From contig CALTVC010000013.1 in the NCBI GenBank assembly GCA_943912855.1, forward strand, positions 1-64,000: a DNA stretch of 64,000 bases, written 5' to 3'. This document shows positions 1 to 8,707 of this stretch, piece by piece. Each line of letters starts with the position of its first letter. The first letter of the stretch is position 1. The notes beneath the pieces are model-generated. The model made no database searches, was not told where the DNA came from, and was given only the letters and a program-made list of their open reading frames with translations. This stretch comes from an uncultured Flavobacterium sp. GTDB lineage: Bacteria; Bacteroidota; Bacteroidia; Flavobacteriales; Flavobacteriaceae. The position numbers were made by a program, and so were the translations under genes.

Positions 1-214
1 GCATTTTACTGGATTTTCTTATCTTATTTTTAGATTAAATATTTGAATTTCAATATCATTGGCAATGAAATATCTTTTTCAGGAGACGGATTTTATTATG
101 AAATCCATGCTGATTTTATAGCTGAATTTGAAAATACTGAAGGTTATAATTATGTAATTTTTTAGAAACTTTCTGATACTGTACACAGGCAAATCGGTAT
201 TGATTTTAGCGCAT

Positions 215-240
215 AACCCTTTTTAAGCAAGGGTTTCTTT
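215..240 (+). terminator. Rho-independent terminator
   Basis: A perfect 7-bp stem (AACCCTT / AAGGGTT) with a 7-nt loop is followed by a T-rich run. It would end transcription coming from left of the window. Confidence 0.5.
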
Positions 241-346
241 CTAATTTTTTATTAAAACAGTTTTTTATACCCCTAAAAAATCAGGGTGTTTCTTAAAATT
301 ATTGAAAATATTTTTAACATTTCATCTAAAGTTTAAATAATGTTTT

Positions 347-354
347 TATTTTTG
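347..354 (+). promoter_or_regulatory. Candidate -7 element TATTTTTG
   Basis: This matches the Bacteroidota TAnnTTTG -7 consensus and lies 49 bp before the ATG of the ATP-grasp gene. No clear TTTG -33 element is seen at the expected distance, so the call is tentative. Confidence 0.35.
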
Positions 355-402
355 AGAAAAACCATGTGTTATTTATAACATAACAACTTCAAAAATGCCT
401 TT

Positions 403-1848
403 ATGGAGAAAAGGATTACTCAAGATGATTACAAACTGATACAGGGCGTATTTGATGAAATGATGGCGCCGGGCAAAGTTCGGTCCCACTATGATAAGTT
501 TATATCGTCATTTACAAATCTTAAAGATGGCGAAGTAGAATCTAAAAATGAACTTGCGCATAAACTGTTCATGACCCAGGGCATTACCTTTACGGTTTAC
601 AGTAGCGGTGAAGGAATTGAAAAAATATTTCCGTTTGACATCATTCCCCGTATTATTGAAGCTGCCGAATGGGAGTTTATAGAAAAAGGCATTAAACAAC
701 GTCTTAAAGCGCTCAATATCTTTTTGCGCGACGTTTACCACGAACAGTTCATTATTAAAGACGGCATTATACCGGCATCGCTTATTTACTCATGCCCTAA
801 CTTTTTAAGGGAAATGGTAAATGTAGATGTTCCCTTTAATATCTATTCGCATATTAGCGGTATCGACCTTATACGTGATTATGATGGCTCTTACTACGTA
901 CTTGAAGACAACTTACGTACGCCTTCGGGTGTGAGTTACATGCTGGAAAACCGTAATATGAGTTACCGTATTTTCCCTAATATTTTACCGGAAAACAAAG
1001 TCAGGCAGGTTAAGGATTACCCTGAGCTATTGGTTAAGAATCTTTTGGCGCTTGCCGCAGATAAAACAAGCCGACCTAATGTGGTATTACTCACGCCCGG
1101 TATATTCAACTCAGCTTATTTTGAGCACACCACCCTTGCCCGTCTTATGGGTATTGAGTTAGTAGAAGGTCGTGATCTTGTGGTTCAAAACCATAAAGTG
1201 TATATGAAAACGACCAAGGGACTTAAAAAAGTCGACGTAATTTACCGACGTGTAGATGATGAGTTCCTTGATCCACTTGTATTCAGGCCCGATAGCGTGC
1301 TGGGTGTACCTGGTATTTACCATGCCTACCGTAAAGGTAATGTGGCTATTGTAAACGCTATGGGTAACGGTGTAGCCGACGACAAGGCCGTTTACTCTTA
1401 CGTCCCGGATATGATTCGTTATTACCTGAACGAGGAACCGATTCTTAAAAGCGTACCGACCTATAAAATGGAAAATCAGGACGAGCGTAAATACGCTATA
1501 GAGAACATCCATAAGATGGTGATAAAACGTACTAACGAAAGTGGTGGTTACGGTATGCTCATAGGCGATTGTGCTACTGATGAGGAAATTGCCAAATTTA
1601 TTGAAGAAATCAACGCTCAGCCCAGACAGTTCATTGCCCAGCCTATTATTAAACTGAGCACTGCGCCATGTTATATAGATGGTAAGTTGCAACCACGTCG
1701 TGTAGACCTTCGCCCCTATGCGCTTTACGGCCCCGATGGTATAGACATTGTACCGGGCGGACTTACACGCGTTGCACTAAAAGAAGGTTCTATCGTGGTA
1801 AACTCCTCCCAGGGTGGCGGTAGTAAGGACACCTGGATTATTGATTAA
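403..1848 (+). CDS. Circularly permuted ATP-grasp protein (DUF404/DUF407 type)
   Basis: This 481-residue protein belongs to the circularly permuted ATP-grasp family (COG2308), thought to be amide- or peptide-bond-forming ligases of unknown substrate. Visible family motifs are RTPSGVSYMLENR near residues 172-184, a YRRVDDEFLDP segment near 281-291, NAMGNGV near 318-324, the glycine-rich GGYGM near 381-385 and RRVDLRPY near 432-439. It has no signal peptide and should be cytosolic. It starts a three-gene operon with the alpha-E protein 20 bp downstream and a transglutaminase-like protein after that. This trio is a recurring genomic association. Comparative-genomic work has proposed that it builds or modifies a peptide, but no activity has been shown that I can name. 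The family call is firm; the function is inferred. Confidence 0.88.
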   Translation: MEKRITQDDYKLIQGVFDEMMAPGKVRSHYDKFISSFTNLKDGEVESKNELAHKLFMTQGITFTVYSSGEGIEKIFPFDIIPRIIEAAEWEFIEKGIKQRLKALNIFLRDVYHEQFIIKDGIIPASLIYSCPNFLREMVNVDVPFNIYSHISGIDLIRDYDGSYYVLEDNLRTPSGVSYMLENRNMSYRIFPNILPENKVRQVKDYPELLVKNLLALAADKTSRPNVVLLTPGIFNSAYFEHTTLARLMGIELVEGRDLVVQNHKVYMKTTKGLKKVDVIYRRVDDEFLDPLVFRPDSVLGVPGIYHAYRKGNVAIVNAMGNGVADDKAVYSYVPDMIRYYLNEEPILKSVPTYKMENQDERKYAIENIHKMVIKRTNESGGYGMLIGDCATDEEIAKFIEEINAQPRQFIAQPIIKLSTAPCYIDGKLQPRRVDLRPYALYGPDGIDIVPGGLTRVALKEGSIVVNSSQGGGSKDTWIID

Positions 1849-1868
1849 CTAATACGTACATCGACTTA

Positions 1869-2789
1869 ATGCTTAGTAGAGTAGCCGAAAATATATTTTG
1901 GATGAGCCGCTATATGGAGCGCACAAACATCCACCTGCGTAATCTGCAAACCCTGTATATAGCCAGCCAGGACGGACTGCCCGTTATAAGTTGGGATAAC
2001 ATCTGTAAAGAATACACCAATGGTGATAGTGCCATTTGCGGTTCTGCCGGAGAAATCCTGCAGGCTATAGTATTTGATACAAATCTTGATTTATCGCTGT
2101 GTAATAATGTAATGCGTGCCCGTGAAAACGCCCGTAGCGCGCAGGACCATATTACCAAAGAGCTGTGGCAATCACTTAATGACTTCTATCACCAGATGCG
2201 CAACCCCATGCTGAAAACCCACATAGCATTATACGACCCTATTTCGGTTTTTGACCAATTTATAAAACAATGCATGCACTATTACGGCACGGTAGACAAC
2301 AGTATGTTTCGGGGTGAAGGGTTCTTCTTCCTGCGCATAGGTGGCTATGTAGAACGCGCCTTACAGTGTTTATTGCTGTTAAAAAGGCAGTTGGTTATTT
2401 CGGGGATAAGTACTGAGGGTGTAGATGCCGTAAGCTGGCGTTACCTGCTTATTTCGCTAAGCGGATATGAATATTACCTACGTGCCAATGCAGGTTCGCT
2501 TAACCCGCAATCCATATACGAACAGATGCTGTTTGAGGAGAATTTTCCAAATTCGGTAGCACATTCGCTTAACCAGATTGCTGCGTTTAGCAAGAGCCTG
2601 AAAAAAAGCAATCTTGAGGAACAGAAAGATAATCTTGAATTTGAGATTGGCAAAACCCTTGCGTTCCTGAAATACAATCGCCCTGAAGGCGATCCGCAAA
2701 AGCAACTCGATTTTATAAACGAAATTGAATCAGGGATTTACAATATAGTCCAGGCTTTTGACAGGCATTATTTTAAAGTGGTGTATTAA
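1869..2789 (+). CDS. Alpha-E domain protein (DUF403)
   Basis: This 306-residue, mostly alpha-helical protein opens with the family signature MLSRVAENIFWMSRYMERT, as in COG2307/DUF403 proteins. Arg, Glu and aromatic residues recur through the predicted helices. No catalytic motif, membrane segment or signal peptide is seen. It lies 20 bp after the ATP-grasp gene and 77 bp before the transglutaminase gene on the same strand, so one transcript is likely. In this conserved trio it is presumed to partner the ATP-grasp enzyme. Its biochemical role is not known. Confidence 0.85.
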   Translation: MLSRVAENIFWMSRYMERTNIHLRNLQTLYIASQDGLPVISWDNICKEYTNGDSAICGSAGEILQAIVFDTNLDLSLCNNVMRARENARSAQDHITKELWQSLNDFYHQMRNPMLKTHIALYDPISVFDQFIKQCMHYYGTVDNSMFRGEGFFFLRIGGYVERALQCLLLLKRQLVISGISTEGVDAVSWRYLLISLSGYEYYLRANAGSLNPQSIYEQMLFEENFPNSVAHSLNQIAAFSKSLKKSNLEEQKDNLEFEIGKTLAFLKYNRPEGDPQKQLDFINEIESGIYNIVQAFDRHYFKVVY

Positions 2790-2866
2790 AAGTAGCCCGG
2801 GCTACTACGCCAAATATAAAATTTTATGATATTTGCCTTCCACAAACTAAACACGAAACAAGCATT

Positions 2867-3838
2867 ATGCCGCTGTATCATATAAAACACATTACGCGCT
2901 ACCACTACCCTGCCCAGGTTACTGACAGTGCCAACCAGATTATACTAAAGCCACAGGACTCTAAATATCAGGAGATAAAAGATATTTCCATAAGCCTGAA
3001 ACCTGGTGCTCCTATAGATTATTTTGCCGATTATCTTGGTAATCAGGTCGGCGTTTTTACTATAGTAGAACCTCACGATACACTTGAAATCATCAGTGAA
3101 CTGGAAGTGGAAACCAAACCCATACCGGAGCCACAACCTACAGTATTGCCTCAGGAAGAATGGATTGCTCTGCAGGAGCTTCAGTATAACTTTGAATATC
3201 TGGATTTTATAAAACCTGAAATTTATACTGCCAAAGAAGAAATTGAGCCAATAGTAAGAGCGTTGGCAACTGAGGGTATTTCGGTATTTGAAACGGTGAA
3301 GAAACTTTCAGCGTATATCTATGAGAATTTCGCTTATAAGCAAGGGGTTACCAATGTAGAAACGGGCATTGATGAGATTTGGGAATTAAAAGCTGGTGTA
3401 TGTCAGGATTTCGCCCATCTGTTATCTGAAATGTTGCGTTTACTGGGTATACCATCACGATACATAAGCGGGTACATTTGTCCTGTAAATCATGAGCTTC
3501 GCGGTGAAGGCGCCACACATGCCTGGGTAGAGGCTTACCTACCTGATTACGGATGGTTTGGCATAGATCCTACCAACAACTGCAACGTAAGCGACCGCCA
3601 CGTTAAGATAGCTTATGGACGCAACTTTAACGACTGTACTCCCGTAAAAGGTACTTATAAAGGTCCCGGCAGTCATACGCTTACCGTGTCAGTTACCATA
3701 AGCAATGAAAAAAATACAGCCGAAGTACAACCTTCTGAACCTGTATATGTAGCTGAAGCCCCTAAACCTGCCGAAAATACACAGACAAATTCATACCAGC
3801 GTTTTCTGGAAATGCAACAACAACAGCAACAACAATAG
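2867..3838 (+). CDS. Transglutaminase-like cysteine peptidase family protein
   Basis: This 323-residue protein has an N-terminal beta-rich domain (about 1-90) typical of bacterial transglutaminase-like proteins of COG1305. The transglutaminase core follows. The catalytic triad is readable: Cys179 in GVCQDFAH, His218 in THAWVEAYLP and Asp234 in IDPTNN. No signal peptide is seen, so it probably acts in the cytosol, as hydrolase or cross-linker of whatever the upstream ATP-grasp enzyme makes. The last 30 residues are low-complexity and end in a run of seven glutamines; glutamine is the amine-acceptor residue in transglutaminase chemistry, so self-modification is conceivable but speculative. A strong hairpin terminator follows at 3880-3922 and closes the operon. 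Confidence 0.85.
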   Translation: MPLYHIKHITRYHYPAQVTDSANQIILKPQDSKYQEIKDISISLKPGAPIDYFADYLGNQVGVFTIVEPHDTLEIISELEVETKPIPEPQPTVLPQEEWIALQELQYNFEYLDFIKPEIYTAKEEIEPIVRALATEGISVFETVKKLSAYIYENFAYKQGVTNVETGIDEIWELKAGVCQDFAHLLSEMLRLLGIPSRYISGYICPVNHELRGEGATHAWVEAYLPDYGWFGIDPTNNCNVSDRHVKIAYGRNFNDCTPVKGTYKGPGSHTLTVSVTISNEKNTAEVQPSEPVYVAEAPKPAENTQTNSYQRFLEMQQQQQQQ

Positions 3839-3879
3839 TTTACAGTATTCAGTGGCAGTTGGCAGTGCTACTCTAAAAT

Positions 3880-3922
3880 AAGAAAAGAGGCGATATTTCC
3901 AGAAAATATCGCCTCTTTTCTT
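3880..3922. terminator. Bidirectional terminator between convergent genes
   Basis: A perfect 17-bp stem (AAGAAAAGAGGCGATAT and its complement) has a 9-nt loop and is A-rich on one side, T-rich on the other. It separates the plus-strand transglutaminase operon from the minus-strand PLP enzyme and can serve both. Confidence 0.85.
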
Positions 3923-3970
3923 ATCATAATATTCCCAAAATTTTCACTGAACACTGAGACTAAAACTAAA

Positions 3971-5197
3971 TTAAAGGCTATAACTAAGCTTAAGTACACC
4001 TGTTTCTTCCATACATTCACGCATCATGCGGTAAGTGCGTTCAATGTCATTATCAAGGCCAATGGAAAAACGGATAAGCCCATCAGTTAAGCCCATTTCT
4101 TTTTGTTCTTCTAACGGGATTTCGCTTGATGTAGACGAACCCGGAGCACTGAATAGTGTCTTATAAAACCCAAGGCTCACAGCAAGGTAGCCAAGGTTAC
4201 GGTGCTGCATCAGTTCCATAAGTTCGTTGGCTTTATTAAGCGAACCAGCATCAAGGGTCATCAATCCGCCAAAACCGTATTCAGGGTTAATCATACCTTT
4301 ATACAGTTCATGCCCCGGATGACTTTCCAGCCCCGGATACACTACCTTAAGTCCATCAGCTTCAAAACGTTTGGCAAGATACATCGCGTTATGGCTGTGT
4401 TGTTTCATACGAATGTGTAGTGTACGCAGGTTCTTCATTACGCTAGCAGCGCGCAGGCTGTCCATTGTAGGCCCAAGAAGCATTGCGGCACCATCGTTTA
4501 CGTTACGCATATCGTTAATAAACTGTTGCGTACCACAGGCCACACCGCCCACCGTATCGCTACTGCCGTTTATAAATTTAGTAAGGCTATGTACCACAAC
4601 GTCAGCTCCCATCTTAGCAGGAGAAACCGATAATGGCGAAAAGGTATTGTCTACAACAAGCTTAAGGTTGTGCTTTTTGGCAATGGCTACAAGTGCGGTA
4701 ATGTCGGCTATTTCAAGTAAAGGGTTGCTTACGGTTTCGCAATATAACACCTTGGTATTTTGAGTTATAGCTGCTTCAACTTTATCGTGTTTGGTAATAT
4801 CTACGAACGAAGTGCTGATGCCAAACTTCGGCAGGAAGTTCTTCATAAAGGCATAAGTCCCCCCGTAAATGGTACGGCTCGATACGATATGATCACCCTG
4901 CCCGCACAGCTGCATTAGCACCGAAGTTATGGCTCCCATACCCGATGCCGCTACGTTAGCAGTTTCAGTACCCTCCATGGCAGCAAGTGCCTGACCTAAA
5001 TACAGGTTACTTGGCGATGAATGGCGACTATAGAGATAACAACCATCGGCGTTACCCTCAAAGGTATCGAACATGGTTTTTGCAGAAAGGAACGTATACG
5101 TAGACGAATCAGAAATAGACGGGTTTACGCCACCAAATTCGCCAAAGTATTGTAAATCCTGTATGTTATCTGCCGGATGGAAATTTTTGATGCTCAT
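3971..5197 (-). CDS. Cys/Met metabolism PLP-dependent enzyme (gamma-lyase/gamma-synthase family)
   Basis: This 408-residue fold-type I PLP enzyme is of the Cys/Met metabolism family, which includes methionine gamma-lyase, cystathionine gamma-synthase and O-acetylhomoserine sulfhydrylase. The PLP lysine is Lys207 in HSLTKFINGSSDTVGG and the ring-nitrogen aspartate is Asp183 in VVDNTF. The active-site tyrosine region YLYSRHSSPS lies near 54-63. The exact substrate cannot be set by eye; methionine gamma-lyase-like is the best guess. It is divergent from an Lrp/AsnC regulator, with 164 bp between the start codons and two inverted repeats there. Local regulation by amino acid is therefore likely. 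Confidence 0.87.
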   Translation of the reverse strand: MSIKNFHPADNIQDLQYFGEFGGVNPSISDSSTYTFLSAKTMFDTFEGNADGCYLYSRHSSPSNLYLGQALAAMEGTETANVAASGMGAITSVLMQLCGQGDHIVSSRTIYGGTYAFMKNFLPKFGISTSFVDITKHDKVEAAITQNTKVLYCETVSNPLLEIADITALVAIAKKHNLKLVVDNTFSPLSVSPAKMGADVVVHSLTKFINGSSDTVGGVACGTQQFINDMRNVNDGAAMLLGPTMDSLRAASVMKNLRTLHIRMKQHSHNAMYLAKRFEADGLKVVYPGLESHPGHELYKGMINPEYGFGGLMTLDAGSLNKANELMELMQHRNLGYLAVSLGFYKTLFSAPGSSTSSEIPLEEQKEMGLTDGLIRFSIGLDNDIERTYRMMRECMEETGVLKLSYSL

Positions 5198-5241
5198 AGT
5201 AGTATTTGTTTGTGTTTAGTTACTTACAAATTGAAGCATAC

Positions 5242-5273
5242 TTAAAATAAAAATCAATACATTTTTATTTTAA
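5242..5273. promoter_or_regulatory. Inverted repeat in divergent promoter region (candidate Lrp operator)
   Basis: Perfect 13-bp arms (TTAAAATAAAAAT / ATTTTTATTTTAA) are separated by 6 nt. The element lies 45 bp upstream of the PLP enzyme start and 89 bp upstream of the regulator start. AT-rich dyads like this are typical Lrp/AsnC targets, but the assignment rests on position only. Confidence 0.5.
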
Positions 5274-5303
5274 ACAAATATTATTCTTTACTTTTAAAAC
5301 AAA

Positions 5304-5320
5304 TTAGATTTAAAATCTAA
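5304..5320. promoter_or_regulatory. 17-bp palindrome TTAGATTTAAAATCTAA
   Basis: This perfect palindrome (8-bp arms, 1-nt centre) lies 42 bp before the regulator's ATG. It is a candidate autoregulatory site for the adjacent Lrp-family protein. Confidence 0.5.
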
Positions 5321-5361
5321 ATATAATATCATTTGCTTTGCTTAACAGAAAAATATTCAGA

Positions 5362-5820
5362 ATGGCATTAGACACCACCGATAAAAACCTGTTACATTTT
5401 CTTCAGGAAGACAGTACACAGACTACTAAGCAACTGGCTCTAAAGCTCAGCCTGTCACCTACCGCGGTACACGAGCGTATAAAGAAGCTGGAGCGCGAAG
5501 GCATTATTGAGAAGTATGTTGCAATACTCAACCGTAATAAGGTGCAGAAAGGCTTTGTGGTATTCTGTCACCTGAAACTTGTACAACATACCAAGGAAAA
5601 CGTAACCACCTTTGAACGTGAAGTAGCCAAACTGCCTGAAGTATTGGAATGCTACCATGTAAGTGGTGACTACGATTACATCCTTAAAATTTTTATGGCA
5701 AACATGGAAGAATACAGGGAATTCATGGTTACCAAGCTTACCACGCTGCATCACATAGGTAGTACGCACAGCACATTTATGATAGGCGAAGTAAAAAACA
5801 CCAACGTCATTGCTTTATAA
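5362..5820 (+). CDS. Lrp/AsnC family transcriptional regulator
   Basis: This 152-residue protein has an N-terminal winged helix (about 1-55, helix LSLSPTAVHERIKKLEREG) and a C-terminal ligand-binding RAM domain (about 60-150, including HVSGDYDYILKI). The reading frame is open upstream to a TTG at 5338, but the ATG at 5362 gives the usual family length and begins MALDTTDKNLL, as expected. It is divergent from the PLP enzyme and probably controls it and itself in response to an amino acid. The carboxylesterase 51 bp downstream seems to have its own promoter. Confidence 0.9.
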   Translation: MALDTTDKNLLHFLQEDSTQTTKQLALKLSLSPTAVHERIKKLEREGIIEKYVAILNRNKVQKGFVVFCHLKLVQHTKENVTTFEREVAKLPEVLECYHVSGDYDYILKIFMANMEEYREFMVTKLTTLHHIGSTHSTFMIGEVKNTNVIAL

Positions 5821-5836
5821 ACAAGCGCCTTTTTGT

Positions 5837-5844
5837 TATATTTG
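5837..5844 (+). promoter_or_regulatory. Candidate -7 element TATATTTG
   Basis: This matches TAnnTTTG exactly, 28 bp before the carboxylesterase ATG. A TTG lies about 23 bp upstream. It also argues against the in-frame TTG at 5833 as a start codon. Confidence 0.5.
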
Positions 5845-5871
5845 AATAACAAGCAACAAACGTTTTCAATA

Positions 5872-7497
5872 ATGAAAAAAATCATAGTACTGGCCATAAC
5901 ACTTACGTTTGGCCTACATTCCTTTGCTCAGAAAGCTCCTCAGGCTACTACAAATGAAGGTGTTTTTGAAGGACTTATATTACCAAGTGGCATCAGCAAT
6001 TACAGGGGGATTCCCTATGCAGAACCACCTGTGGGCAAACTGCGCTGGCGTGAGCCACAACCACCTGCCGAAGTAAAGGGTATTCGTAAAGCTACAGTGT
6101 TTGGTCCTAATGCCATGCAGAAAAACGTATTTGGCGATATGATGTTTCGTGCACCTAAGATGAGCGAGGATTGCCTTTACCTTAACGTATGGACACCTGC
6201 CAAAAAGCCAACTGAAAAACTGCCTGTACTTGTATATTTCTATGGCGGAGGCTTTATAGCCGGAGATGGTTCCGAAAGCCGATATGATGGTGAAACCCTT
6301 GCCAAGAAAGGCATAGTAGTAGTTACACTAAATTACAGGCTGGGTATTTTCGGATTCTTTGCGCATCCGGAACTGACTAAGGAATCTCCCAACCACGCTT
6401 CGGGTAATTACGGATTGCTGGACCAGGCAGCTGCACTTGCATGGGTAAAGAAAAACATAGCGGGTTTTGGCGGAGATCCTAACAAAATAACCATAGCAGG
6501 CGAATCGGCAGGGTCTATCTCGGTATCGGCGCAAATGGCCTCTCCCGTTTCTAAAAAACTGATTAACGGTGCTATAGGACAGAGCGGTGCCATGATAAAC
6601 CCCACATTAGATGCAATTCCACTCAAAGAACAGGAAGACAGCGGTGTAAAATTTGGCGAAAGCAATAATGCAGCTAACCTGTCTGCATTGCGAGCCATTC
6701 CTGCTGAGCAGTTGCTCGACTTAGCAGCTAAACCAGGAGCGTTTAGTACTAAAGCGGTGGTAGATGGATATTTTTTAACCAAACTACCATCGGAAACATT
6801 TGCAAAAGGCGAACAGGCGCAGGTACCGCTACTTGCCGGATGGACATCAACTGAGATGCCGTATATGGTGTTTATGCAAGGACAATATCCTAATCCTGAA
6901 AACTATACCAAAATAGTTCAGCAACGCTACGGCAATAATGCTGAGATTATTTTTGAGCTATATCCGGGTGGAGATGAAAAAGAAATCATTGAGTCGGCTA
7001 CGGCATTATCCAGCGATAATTTTATCGTGTATAGTACCTGGAAATGGCTTGACCTGCACAGGGAAACTTCGGGTAAACCGGTGTATGCCTACATATTCAG
7101 TAAGGCCCGCCCGCCTATGAAAGCCGAAATGGGCAATGCAAAAGCCGGTCTGGCCGGTGGCATTATTAAAGATGATGGTAAAAAGGAGGAAAATAAAATG
7201 CCGGAAGCCCTTAAAGGTGCTTCACACGCCAGTGATATAGAATACCTTCTTGGTAATCTGGGTGGAAACAAGGTATATGAATGGACTGCAGAAGATTATA
7301 AAGTGAGTGAAATAGGTGTAGATTATTTTGCCAACTTTATAAAAACAGGCAACCCTAACGGTAAAAAAATGGTACAATGGCCTGCCAGCAACAGTGGCGA
7401 AATGACCATTATGGAAATAAACGCCCAACCAAAAGCGTATAAAGAGCCGCACCGCGACCGTTACCTGTTTTTAGATAAACAGTTCATGAAGAAATAA
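5872..7497 (+). CDS. Secreted type-B carboxylesterase
   Basis: This 541-residue alpha/beta hydrolase belongs to the carboxylesterase/para-nitrobenzyl esterase family. The ATG at 5872 begins a clean Sec signal peptide (MKKIIVLAITLTFGLHSFAQ). The oxyanion-hole motif is YGGGF, with Tyr in place of the common His. The nucleophile is Ser212 in GESAGS, the acid is probably Glu328 in WTSTEMPY, and the base His452 in the HASDIEYLLG block. It should be periplasmic or exported and cleave carboxylic esters; the natural substrate is unknown. A GC-rich hairpin immediately follows the stop. Confidence 0.9.
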   Translation: MKKIIVLAITLTFGLHSFAQKAPQATTNEGVFEGLILPSGISNYRGIPYAEPPVGKLRWREPQPPAEVKGIRKATVFGPNAMQKNVFGDMMFRAPKMSEDCLYLNVWTPAKKPTEKLPVLVYFYGGGFIAGDGSESRYDGETLAKKGIVVVTLNYRLGIFGFFAHPELTKESPNHASGNYGLLDQAAALAWVKKNIAGFGGDPNKITIAGESAGSISVSAQMASPVSKKLINGAIGQSGAMINPTLDAIPLKEQEDSGVKFGESNNAANLSALRAIPAEQLLDLAAKPGAFSTKAVVDGYFLTKLPSETFAKGEQAQVPLLAGWTSTEMPYMVFMQGQYPNPENYTKIVQQRYGNNAEIIFELYPGGDEKEIIESATALSSDNFIVYSTWKWLDLHRETSGKPVYAYIFSKARPPMKAEMGNAKAGLAGGIIKDDGKKEENKMPEALKGASHASDIEYLLGNLGGNKVYEWTAEDYKVSEIGVDYFANFIKTGNPNGKKMVQWPASNSGEMTIMEINAQPKAYKEPHRDRYLFLDKQFMKK

Positions 7498-7504
7498 ACA
7501 GACG

Positions 7505-7530
7505 AACCCCGCTATTTGCGGGGTTTATTT
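7505..7530. terminator. Terminator between convergent genes
   Basis: An 8-bp stem AACCCCGC / GCGGGGTT with a 5-nt loop is followed by TTATTTTT. It ends the carboxylesterase transcript and overlaps the stop codon of the minus-strand gene at 7512. Confidence 0.8.
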
Positions 7531-8501
7531 TTAAATGGCGATTGCGGATGATTTATAAAAATACGGGTAGTTATCATATCGGCAGGATCATCGAGCGGAA
7601 AAAGGATCACATTTTCTTCAGGGATTTCTTTTACTTTATAAAGTACTGAAGGATTGTCTTTTCGCCTTACATATATCGAATCATTAAGGTTTACTTTATC
7701 AAAATATTTATTAATGTACGCCTGGTCACCAATGGAATCAAGTTCTTTTTCAGCGGCTTCATCATCCCAAATACCTAAATCATTCATTCCACTAAATTCT
7801 ACCGAATGATCCGGATAGTGATTAATAAAACGAAATGCTTTAAGTTCTCTTTCAAGCTGTACATCAGCATTAGCATCTTCAGTAGTGCCTATCTGAAAAT
7901 TGCCAAATAAACCGGGAATCATGCTGACTGATGGTGTGAGCGGAAACTGCCATTCCCAAACGTGAGTTTTATAAATTTCTTCCCACTTACCTTTGTTATA
8001 AGTGTATATATGAGCCGTATTCAAATTTGAATAATCATCATACTGCTCTACAAATAAGATTTCATCTTTACCATCGGCATTTACATCACCACAGTTTTCT
8101 ATATAATGAAATCCCAACGTCCCTCCTTTGATCTTTAGCTTTTTATCTTTCCAATACAGAAACGATTGCCTGTTATAGTATCTGTTTAAAAACAATACAT
8201 CTTCATATTGAAAAGTAGTATCATTGCTTATGTAATATTTAGGAACTTCATTAACGTAAAGCGAATCTGTGAATCGTTCCAATAAAGTTTCAGGTTTACC
8301 ATCACCGTCAAAATCACCATTGATTACAAATCGATAGCCCATTTCCGGTCTGGAAATCTTTAAAAGGGATTCCGCTTTAATACGCATTAATTCTGAATCA
8401 GAAACAGGTGATTCCGGCAAAGGATTAGCCTGAAACAGTATTAGTATTGTGATAAATACTATGAAAAACAGACAAGCAAATACAGAAAAACGACTTTGCA
8501 T
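7512..8501 (-). CDS. Hypothetical membrane-anchored protein with Asp-rich repeat motifs
   Basis: This 329-residue protein has one N-terminal hydrophobic helix (about 7-25), which may be an uncleaved anchor or a signal peptide. Two Asp-rich motifs, NGDFDGDGKPE and GDVNADGKDE, resemble the calcium-binding loops of FG-GAP/VCBS-type repeats. The rest should be periplasmic or surface-exposed. No catalytic motif is recognised. It is transcribed alone, convergent with the carboxylesterase and divergent from porX. No specific function can be assigned. Confidence 0.7.
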   Translation of the reverse strand: MQSRFSVFACLFFIVFITILILFQANPLPESPVSDSELMRIKAESLLKISRPEMGYRFVINGDFDGDGKPETLLERFTDSLYVNEVPKYYISNDTTFQYEDVLFLNRYYNRQSFLYWKDKKLKIKGGTLGFHYIENCGDVNADGKDEILFVEQYDDYSNLNTAHIYTYNKGKWEEIYKTHVWEWQFPLTPSVSMIPGLFGNFQIGTTEDANADVQLERELKAFRFINHYPDHSVEFSGMNDLGIWDDEAAEKELDSIGDQAYINKYFDKVNLNDSIYVRRKDNPSVLYKVKEIPEENVILFPLDDPADMITTRIFINHPQSPFKNKPRK

Positions 8502-8707
8502 AAAGAAGGTTGATTATTGCCTGAAAAGTAGCATTATTTTTGTTATAATATTTTTGAGAGCTTAAAAAACAGCTTGTATTTTTTAATATAACTAACATGG
8601 GTTATTAGCTTTTGTACAATAGTATTTTATAAAAAAATTAATACTAAAATCGTTAAATAAAATTAACTTGCATACGTTATAACACGAACGAAAATTCTTT
8701 CATACCT

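Larger units (their letters stand above)
1..402. other. Intergenic region, possible coding remnant
   Basis: No full gene is visible here. Frame 1 is open from 34 to 165 (about 43 codons ending in TAG) with plausible protein-like composition, but it has an in-frame stop at 31-33 and no ATG. It may be the tail of a decayed gene or chance. A hairpin terminator follows at 215-240, which suggests that transcription does enter from the left. From 241 to 402 the DNA is very AT-rich and holds a candidate promoter for the next gene. Confidence 0.3.

Noticed and set aside
1159..1692. Minus-strand frame of 177 codons
   Set aside because: It is antisense to the ATP-grasp gene, whose family motifs span the region.
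3841..3879. Possible attachment site or repeat before the terminator (CAGTGGCAGTTGGCAGTG)
   Set aside because: It is only a short local repetition of CAGTGGCAG/TGGCAG; no integrase or second copy is seen.
5833..5871. Upstream TTG start for the carboxylesterase
   Set aside because: It overlaps a -7 promoter element and would place non-signal residues before a clean Sec signal peptide.
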